This document shows, piece by piece, positions 5,508-10,230 of a stretch of DNA of 10,230 nucleotides. This stretch comes from Natrinema soli (GTDB lineage Archaea > Halobacteriota > Halobacteria > Halobacteriales > Natrialbaceae). Under the pieces are notes generated by a model that saw nothing but the letters and a program-made list of their open reading frames with translations, was not told the origin of the DNA and did not search any database. The stretch spans positions 1 to 10,230 of the forward strand of contig NZ_JAQIVI010000026.1 in assembly GCF_028618695.1 (NCBI RefSeq), read 5' to 3'. Position 1 is the stretch's first letter; each line of letters starts with the position of its first letter. Both the position numbers and the translations under genes were made by a program.

Positions 5508-6857
5508 TTACATCCAGGATGGCGGCATGTGGTCTGCCGTGCTGTCCGCTTTCGGATAGACGATCTGTTGACCTCCGCCGCCGTTACCGTCGGGCTGCCA
5601 CTGCGTGATCGGGTAATTGACCTTATCGTCCTCGTTTCGCGTCTCCTTGACGTCGTGGGGATACTCCGAGTCCGTCCCGTAGAGAGAGATATCCGTCGCC
5701 GCGCCGGTGTGTTCGACGCTCAGCATGGCGTCGACGATATCGTCGAGATTGTCACTGTGGTTGGCGGTCCCGGCCTCCTCGACGACCTTGCTGTAGAAAT
5801 GGATCGCATCGTAGGTGTTGAATCCCATGTACATAGGCTTGCTCGGCGCCTCCCCGTCGCCGTGCTTCTCCTCGTACTTGTCGACAAAGTCCATCGTTTT
5901 GTCCGTTATCGGACCGACCCCGCCGCCGCCGGACTGGGAGGTCGTCTCGTAGATACAGCCGCCGTTCGACAGGTCCCAGAACTGGGGTGACATCGATGCG
6001 ACGTGTACGCCCTCGAGAGCGAACGGATAGTTCCCGGCCCAGTCCTTGAGGAGCTGTCCCCGCCCGCCTTTCGCAAAGAAGCGGATCACTGCGTCCGCAC
6101 CGGCGTCTTCGATCCCGTCGAGGAACGGCGTGAAGTTCGAGGTGTCCGCGCCTGGGACTTCCTCGTAAACGAGGTTGAGACCGCGGTCCTCGAGATAGCC
6201 CGGAAGCAAGTTGCGGAACGGCCTCGTCCAGGCCGCCTCTTCGGGCAGATGCGCGAAGTCCGTCCAGCCGTGTAACTCGTTGAGATACTCGGCGTAGTCG
6301 GCGATCGCTTCGGCCTGCAGTTCGGAGTTGATCGGGCCCGTTCGAAAGATGTTCTTGTACTTATCGTAGTCCTCGTTGACCGTGTTCTTCAGCGTACTCG
6401 AGTCCGCCGACCCGGTGATGAGGAACGGAACAGTGCTGTCCGCAATCGGCTGATCGATGATCGCCTGGGTGACTTCGCTGCTGAACGTCCCCACGATCAC
6501 GTCGACGTTCTCCTTGTTGATCATCCGCTCGACGATCGGCGTCGTCGTGCTGACCTCCTGTTCGGTGTCCTCGTTGATCAGTTCGATCTCCTGATCGAGC
6601 ACCCCGTCCCCCTCTTTGAGTTCCTCGACAGCGATCTCGGCGCTGCGCTTCGATCCCTTCCCCATCGACAGGCCGGTCGGTGCGAGATGCCCAATCGTCA
6701 GCGTTCCGTCGTCACTGCCACCCTCGACACCACCGAGACAGCCGGCCAGCGTCGTCGTCACCGCACCGGCACCGGCCGCTCCGAGAAACGTTCGCCGTCC
6801 GAGTGAGTGCTTACCATCCCTACTCAAGTTGCGATTATTATTATCTTCGTTAGCCAT
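5508..6857 (-). CDS. Branched-chain amino acid-type ABC transporter substrate-binding lipoprotein (Tat)
   Basis: The 449-residue protein starts with a Tat lipoprotein signal: polar N-terminus, twin arginine GRRTFLG (20-26), a short Ala/Gly/Thr core and the lipobox LAGC with Cys40. A Gly/Asp/Ser linker follows, then a Peripla_BP_6 (LivJ-like) two-lobe domain. That domain begins LTIGHLAPTGLSMGKG and continues with IVGTFSSEVTQAIID, then FLITGSADSS, where ligand-contacting serines usually lie. Folded export by Tat and lipid anchoring are standard for haloarchaeal binding proteins. It captures the substrate outside the cell and delivers it to LivHM. It is the first and probably most abundant product of the operon, with livH only 6 nt downstream. 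The name livJ would imply leucine, isoleucine or valine binding. I leave the symbol empty because relatives bind amides, urea or aromatic acids. Confidence 0.93.
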   Translation of the reverse strand: MANEDNNNRNLSRDGKHSLGRRTFLGAAGAGAVTTTLAGCLGGVEGGSDDGTLTIGHLAPTGLSMGKGSKRSAEIAVEELKEGDGVLDQEIELINEDTEQEVSTTTPIVERMINKENVDVIVGTFSSEVTQAIIDQPIADSTVPFLITGSADSSTLKNTVNEDYDKYKNIFRTGPINSELQAEAIADYAEYLNELHGWTDFAHLPEEAAWTRPFRNLLPGYLEDRGLNLVYEEVPGADTSNFTPFLDGIEDAGADAVIRFFAKGGRGQLLKDWAGNYPFALEGVHVASMSPQFWDLSNGGCIYETTSQSGGGGVGPITDKTMDFVDKYEEKHGDGEAPSKPMYMGFNTYDAIHFYSKVVEEAGTANHSDNLDDIVDAMLSVEHTGAATDISLYGTDSEYPHDVKETRNEDDKVNYPITQWQPDGNGGGGQQIVYPKADSTADHMPPSWM

Positions 6858-6865
6858 TGTGTACC

Positions 6866-6886
6866 AGTGAGTTACCGATTCTCACT
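6866..6886 (-). promoter_or_regulatory. Inverted repeat / hairpin in the leader of the transport operon
   Basis: AGTGAG (6866-6871) and CTCACT (6881-6886) form perfect 6-bp arms around a 9-nt loop, ending 8 nt before the binding-protein ATG. A GGAGAG sequence (complement of 6885-6890) overlaps the upstream arm. It could be a leader hairpin that affects translation, or a repressor site downstream of the promoter. The role is inferred. Confidence 0.45.
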
Positions 6887-6905
6887 CTCCAGTTTTGAGT
6901 CACCC

Positions 6906-6913
6906 GTAATAAA
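6906..6913 (-). promoter_or_regulatory. Putative TATA box of the transport operon
   Basis: The minus strand reads TTTATTAC, a good haloarchaeal TATA-like sequence. Transcription would start about 26 nt downstream, near 6883, leaving a leader of about 25 nt before the ATG at 6857. A second candidate, TGTATAGT, lies upstream at about 6943-6950. Confidence 0.45.
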
Positions 6914-6942
6914 GGTGAGGGAAGTTAGCAAGGATCTTGTGA

Positions 6943-6960
6943 ACTATACACGAGTGTAGT
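6943..6960. promoter_or_regulatory. Imperfect palindrome upstream of the transport operon promoter
   Basis: ACTATACACGAGTGTAGT is a near-perfect inverted repeat with one unpaired base (ACTA-ACAC against GTGT-AGT). It lies about 35 nt upstream of the proposed TATA box and downstream of the MBL hydrolase gene. Position and symmetry suit an activator or Lrp-like binding site, but no regulator gene is in the window. Confidence 0.35.
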
Positions 6961-7034
6961 ATTTTACATTTTTCTCGAGGGACGCAGAGAAACAGGTGAC
7001 GCGGGATAGACGCTGCTCGAGCCCGAGCGACCGT

Positions 7035-8018
7035 TCACTGACGTTCAACGGACTTCGTCCTCGAGCCGGTGCCGACCGGTTCCTCGAGGAGCCGATACTC
7101 GCCGTGTTCGAACGCGACGACGCCGTCGTGGCGGAGGTGATCGAGATGGGCGAAAGTCTCTCCCGGCCCGTGGACGATGTGGATTCCCTCGAGGTCGCCG
7201 AACAGGTGGGCGCTGACCGTCCAGGCGTCGGCCGGTCCGTGGTCGTCCAGAAACGCGAGGATCGCATCCGTTCGCTCGCGGTGGTGCTCGAGGATCGCGT
7301 CTGCGCGAGCGGTCGGCTCCGCGATCGGATCGCGGTGGCCGGACCAGACTCGCTCGTAGTCCCGATCGATCAGTCGGTCCAACGTCGCGACGTAGCGCTC
7401 GAGCGGGCGCTCGACTCGGACGTCCGCGCCGCCGACGTTCGGCGTGTACACCGGCAGGAGGGCGTCGCCGACGAACGCCTCGTCGCCGCTCTCGGTTTCG
7501 AAACAGCACAGCCCCGCCGCGTGCCCCGGCGCGTGAACCGTCTCGAGCGTCCGACCGCCGACCGCGAGCGTCTCCCCGTCCTCGATCGGAGTCGGGTCGG
7601 CCGGCCGTCCCTTGATGTCGGCCGACTCGAAGAAGGCCAGGAGTTCGGCTCGTGCATCGTCGGGGACGCCCCACTCCTCGAGGAGTTCCCGACGCCGCTC
7701 CTCGACGGTGGCGACGGCGTCGGGGTCCTGTGCGACCAGCGGGGCGTCGGCCTCGTGGACGTAGACGGTCGCGTCGCTTTCGGCCTGGATTTCGCCGGCC
7801 AGTCCTGCGTGATCGACGTGGAAGTGGGTGAGGACGATGTCGTCGACGTCGGCGAACTCGTAGCCGCGCTCGGCGAGCCCCTCGCGGAGGTCTCGACGGA
7901 CGTCGTCGGTGGCGATGCCGGTATCGACGAGTGCGAGTTCGTCGGCATCGTCGTCGGCGAGGACGTAGGCGTTGTTTCGGCCCTCGAACTCCTCGTTTCC
8001 GAGTACGATGCGGTCCAT
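7035..8018 (-). CDS. MBL-fold metallo-hydrolase with C-terminal winged helix (LACTB2/glyoxalase II-like)
   Basis: The 327-residue protein has a metallo-beta-lactamase core. The metal ligands are visible: HFHVDH (65-70), His166 in APGH, Asp185 in VGDALLP and His228 in SGHRDP. After the core, about residues 240-312 (beginning DAILEHHRERTDAILAFL) form a winged-helix tail like that of LACTB2-type proteins. Cytoplasmic hydrolysis of a thioester, phosphodiester or lactone is plausible, but the substrate cannot be read. I chose ATG 8018 (MDRIVLGNEEFEGRNN) over ATG 8033, because the TATA-like AATTATTAG at 8043-8050 is 28 nt before 8018 but only about 13 nt before 8033. The gene lies upstream of the transport operon on the same strand, with a 177-nt gap that holds the operon's own promoter elements, so it is probably a separate unit. 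Confidence 0.9.
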   Translation of the reverse strand: MDRIVLGNEEFEGRNNAYVLADDDADELALVDTGIATDDVRRDLREGLAERGYEFADVDDIVLTHFHVDHAGLAGEIQAESDATVYVHEADAPLVAQDPDAVATVEERRRELLEEWGVPDDARAELLAFFESADIKGRPADPTPIEDGETLAVGGRTLETVHAPGHAAGLCCFETESGDEAFVGDALLPVYTPNVGGADVRVERPLERYVATLDRLIDRDYERVWSGHRDPIAEPTARADAILEHHRERTDAILAFLDDHGPADAWTVSAHLFGDLEGIHIVHGPGETFAHLDHLRHDGVVAFEHGEYRLLEEPVGTGSRTKSVERQ

Positions 8019-8042
8019 ATCGTCTACCCACATGTCGCCCGC

Positions 8043-8050
8043 TAATAATT
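8043..8050 (-). promoter_or_regulatory. Putative TATA box of the MBL hydrolase gene
   Basis: The minus strand reads AATTATTAG, centred 28 nt before ATG 8018, the spacing expected for a leaderless haloarchaeal transcript. This site is the reason for preferring 8018 to 8033 as start. Confidence 0.5.
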
Positions 8051-8114
8051 CGCGCGATAGCGGAACGGCACGAGACGAAGGGACGGTCTCGCTCGGCTCG
8101 GTAAAACGTCAGTA

Positions 8115-8309
8115 GCATTTCAGTACAGTGCGAATAGAGAGGGTTCTGATGGAAAGGAGTGAGAAGAAATGTTCTGCTATCGTGGCAACACGGAATCACC
8201 ACGCCCTCCCCAGCCGATTCGCTCGCACAATATCGTCAGCTGCCCTCACTCTCGTTCGGCCAGCCGACAGCGCGCGCCACCGCACATCGGTTGGTCAGTC
8301 TGAGTGAGA
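8115..8309 (-). repeat. Repeat element, short copy B (inverted relative to copy A)
   Basis: This 195-bp noncoding block is the reverse complement of the conserved parts of 466-990. Matching blocks are 8263-8286, 8222-8250, 8199-8219 and 8174-8190, and a weaker match runs to about 8115. It lacks almost all of the hairpin array of copy A. What remains includes TCGGCTGGCCGA (about 8257-8268), which could form a small hairpin. It begins 33 nt after the gatB stop codon in gatB's direction and fills most of the gap between gatB and the MBL hydrolase promoter. No coding region is visible in it. The outer limits are approximate. Confidence 0.85.
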
Positions 8310-8342
8310 AATCAAAAGTAGAACATAACCACTAACCGCCAA

Positions 8343-9839
8343 TCAGTCCTCGAGTTCGGCCCGCAGCAACTGATTCACGTCACCGGGGTCCGCGCTCCCG
8401 CCGGTCTTCTGCATCACTTGGCCGACGAGGAAGTTGATCGCGCCGTCGTCGCCCGACTCGTAGTCGTCGACGGCGTCCGGGTTCTCGTCGATCGCGTCGA
8501 CGACGGCCTGTTGGACCTCGTCCTCGCCGGTCTTGCCCAGCCCCTCCTCGGACACGACTTCGTCCGGCGTTCGGCCGTCGTCCAGCATCGATCGCAGGAC
8601 CGTCTCGCGGGCGTTCTTCGCCGTGATCTCGTCCTCTGCAACGAGTTCGACGAGTCGCTTGACTTCCTCGAGGCGGCTCTCGATCCCGGTGATTTCGATA
8701 TCGCGGTAGTTGAGTTCGCCCAGCAGGTTGTCCGCGACCCAGGTCGCCGCGAGGTCGGGATCGAACTCGCCGGCGACGTCCTCGTAGAAGTCCGCGACCT
8801 GTTTCGTCGAGGTGAGCTTCGAGGCGGCCTCCTCGCTCAGCCCGTACTCCGCCTGAAATCGCTCGCGGCGGGCCGAGGGGAGTTCGGGGATCTCGATTTC
8901 GTCTTTCCAGTCCGAGACTCGCAGCGGCGGCAGGTCGGCCTCCTCGAAGTAACGGTAGTCCTTCTCCTCCTCCTTGGAGCGCATCGAGACCGTGATTCCC
9001 CGACTCTCGTCCCAGTGGCGCGTCTCCTGCTCGACCGCGCGGCCGCGCTGGATGGCGTTCTTCTGGCGAGTCTCCTCGTAGGCCAGCGCTTTCTCCGCGC
9101 CCTTGTGACTCGAGATGTTCTTGACCTCTGTCCGGTTGGCCGCCTCGAGCGCGTCCGTCCCGATCTCGTCGGTATCGTCGCCGTCGATCGCTTCGTCGGG
9201 GATGATCGAGAGGTTGGCGTCGATCCGCAGGCTGCCGTCGCGTTCGGCGTCGAAGACGCCCAGGTACTCGAGGACTTCCTCGAGTTCGGCCAGAAACGCG
9301 CGCACCTCGCCGGGACTGCGGAAGTCCGGCGCGGTGACGATTTCCATCAGCGGCGTCCCCGCGCGATTGTAATCGACGAGCGTGTACTCCGCGGAATCGA
9401 TGCCGCCACCGCCGCCGACGTGCTGGAGACTGCCCGGGTCCTCCTCTAAGTGTGCGCGCTCGATCGCGACGGTTCGGCGCTGGCCCTCGACGGAAATCTC
9501 GAGTTCTCCCTCCTGACAGATCGGCTCGTCGTACTGGGTGATCTGGAAGTTCTTGGGCAGGTCGGGGTAGTAGTAGTTCTTCCGGTGGAAGCGGGTCTCC
9601 TCGGGGATCTCGGCGTCGATCGCCTTGCCGATCTTGACGGCGGCTTCGACGGCGGCCTCGTTGAGCACCGGCAGCGCCCCCGGCAGGCCGAGACAGACCG
9701 GGCAGACGTTCTCGTTGGGCTCGTCGGTCCGGTCGGTCGAACAGCCGCAGAAGATCTTCGTGTCGGTCTCCAGCTGGACGTGGACCTCGAGACCGATGAC
9801 GGTCACGAGGTCGCCCTGCTGGACGGTCTGGGCAGTCAT
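8343..9839 (-). CDS. gatB: Asp-tRNA(Asn)/Glu-tRNA(Gln) amidotransferase subunit B (GatB)
   Basis: The 498-residue protein is full-length GatB. It begins IGLEVHVQLETDTKIFCGC. The zinc-site cysteines are at 31, 33, 46 and 49 (CGC and CPVC), followed by LGLPGALPVLN, then RKNYYYPDLPKNFQITQYD and YNRAGTPLMEIV in the kinase-like domain. The last ~150 residues form the helical plus YqeY-like tail that recognises tRNA. GatB phosphorylates mischarged Asp-tRNA(Asn) and/or Glu-tRNA(Gln) and amidates it with ammonia from GatA. Archaea usually use GatCAB for Asn and GatDE for Gln. The frame stays open to 9932, but ATG 9839 (MTAQTVQQ) is the better start: the family domain begins 14 residues later and a TATA-like TTTTA lies 29 nt upstream. 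gatA and gatC are not in the window. It encodes housekeeping translation machinery. Confidence 0.96.
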   Translation of the reverse strand: MTAQTVQQGDLVTVIGLEVHVQLETDTKIFCGCSTDRTDEPNENVCPVCLGLPGALPVLNEAAVEAAVKIGKAIDAEIPEETRFHRKNYYYPDLPKNFQITQYDEPICQEGELEISVEGQRRTVAIERAHLEEDPGSLQHVGGGGGIDSAEYTLVDYNRAGTPLMEIVTAPDFRSPGEVRAFLAELEEVLEYLGVFDAERDGSLRIDANLSIIPDEAIDGDDTDEIGTDALEAANRTEVKNISSHKGAEKALAYEETRQKNAIQRGRAVEQETRHWDESRGITVSMRSKEEEKDYRYFEEADLPPLRVSDWKDEIEIPELPSARRERFQAEYGLSEEAASKLTSTKQVADFYEDVAGEFDPDLAATWVADNLLGELNYRDIEITGIESRLEEVKRLVELVAEDEITAKNARETVLRSMLDDGRTPDEVVSEEGLGKTGEDEVQQAVVDAIDENPDAVDDYESGDDGAINFLVGQVMQKTGGSADPGDVNQLLRAELED

Positions 9840-9865
9840 TGGGCCTCGATTCGGGCCGGGCGGGG

Positions 9866-9870
9866 TAAAA
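9866..9870 (-). promoter_or_regulatory. Putative TATA box of gatB
   Basis: The minus strand reads ACGTTTTACCC, with the TTTTA core centred about 29 nt before the gatB ATG at 9839. This fits a transcript with no leader or a very short one. The remaining gap to the next gene (up to 9960) shows nothing else clear. Confidence 0.4.
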
Positions 9871-9960
9871 CGTAACGGGACGCGGTTGCGAGCCGGTGCC
9901 GGGTGAGAGGGCGCAGATGGGGACGACCGCACGGCCGAGCGAGACGAGCGTCGAAGTCGC

Positions 9961-10230
9961 TCAGTACCGCCGTTCGAACACCGTTCCGGACTCGCCGACG
10001 ACCAGCTGCGGCGATCGAGCGGTGCCGAGCGCGACCGAGCGCAACTCGTTGCCCGGCCGGAGGTCGACGAGTTCGGTCCAGCCCTCGAAGGCGCGCTCGT
10101 AGATCGCCCCCGACGAGGAGACTGCCAGTGCAGTGTCGCGATCCCGCGCGAGCGCCGCGATCGGCTGTTCGCCGAGCGTGGTCCGTGACCAGTCCACGCC
10201 GTTGTAGGTGTAGACGACGCCGTTGCCGCC
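9961..10230 (-). CDS. Beta-propeller-like (BNR/WD-type repeat) protein, C-terminal part
   Basis: The frame runs from the right edge of the window to TGA at 9961-9963, giving 89 visible residues. The sequence repeats a blade-like pattern of hydrophobic strand, Gly, hydrophobic, Tyr/Phe, charged residue: GVVYTYNGVDW, GAIYERAFEGW and GTVFERRY. About 35-40 residues separate the units, typical of BNR, Ycf48-like or related beta-propellers. It ends directly after a blade edge strand. The GTG at 10197 is not a real start, because the repeat pattern continues upstream to the window edge. Such proteins act as binding scaffolds or extracellular sensors or enzymes. The N-terminus, where a signal peptide or catalytic part might lie, is not visible. 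It is upstream of gatB on the same strand, with a 121-nt gap and gatB's own promoter, so a shared job is unlikely. Confidence 0.75.
   Translation of the reverse strand, partial: GGNGVVYTYNGVDWSRTTLGEQPIAALARDRDTALAVSSSGAIYERAFEGWTELVDLRPGNELRSVALGTARSPQLVVGESGTVFERRY

Noticed and set aside
8019..8033. Upstream ATG at 8033 as start of the MBL hydrolase
   Set aside because: The TATA-like box at 8043-8050 would be only about 13 nt from it, so the transcript would begin downstream of this ATG. ATG 8018 also fits the usual N-terminus of the fold.
7045..8202. Long alternative frame of 385 residues across the MBL hydrolase gene
   Set aside because: The product is almost entirely Arg, Pro and Gly, a typical out-of-frame reading of GC-rich DNA. 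The 7035-8018 frame contains all MBL metal ligands.
9840..9932. Upstream extension of GatB to 9932
   Set aside because: The added residues are Pro/Arg/Ser-rich and lie across the TATA-like box. GatB proteins begin close to the GLEVHVQL motif.

Overview
The window looks like haloarchaeal chromosome, most likely from the Natrialba/Natrinema/Haloterrigena side of the class. The evidence is G+C-rich DNA, very acidic proteins (runs of D and E), a Tat-type twin-arginine lipoprotein signal, start codons a fixed distance behind TATA-like boxes (leaderless style), and a Shine-Dalgarno site fully matching the archaeal 16S tail inside an operon. I did not see a transposase, integrase, CRISPR array, tRNA or rRNA.

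Layout. Bases 1-431 (+) are the 3' end of an SbcD/Mre11-related archaeal metallophosphoesterase. Bases 432-1521 hold no long gene. This stretch contains a hairpin-rich repeat element (copy A, 466-990), an unexplained 265-bp stretch, and a 44-residue membrane protein on the minus strand (1256-1390). A hotdog-fold acyl-CoA thioesterase (1522-1998, +) then converges on a complete five-gene ABC uptake operon of the branched-chain amino acid (Liv/HAAT) type. In transcription order on the minus strand the operon is a Tat lipoprotein substrate-binding protein (6857-5508), permease LivH (5501-4611), permease LivM (4618-3500), ATPase LivG (3503-2775) and ATPase LivF (2775-2056). Upstream lie a metallo-beta-lactamase-fold hydrolase with a C-terminal winged helix (8018-7035, -), a short copy of the same repeat (copy B, 8115-8309, inverted), gatB for the tRNA amidotransferase (9839-8343, -), and the 3' end of a beta-propeller-like protein (to 9961, -).

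How it works together. The Liv-type genes form one unit: the lipoprotein captures the substrate outside the cell, LivHM form the channel and LivGF drive it. The genes overlap by 1-8 nt, or are separated by 6 nt after the binding-protein gene. GatB acts in an unrelated housekeeping pathway. The thioesterase and MBL hydrolase have no clear link to the transporter.

The most unusual signal is the pair of divergent repeat copies in opposite orientation, at 466-990 and 8115-8309. They share 24-nt and 21-nt identical blocks plus further matches. The long copy carries extra DNA made of nine short hairpins. Each copy begins 33-34 nt after the stop codon of the gene in front of it and points the same way as that gene. 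A second point is the LivG ATPase, whose ABC signature lacks the usual glycine (LPHAD in place of a LSYGQ-like motif).
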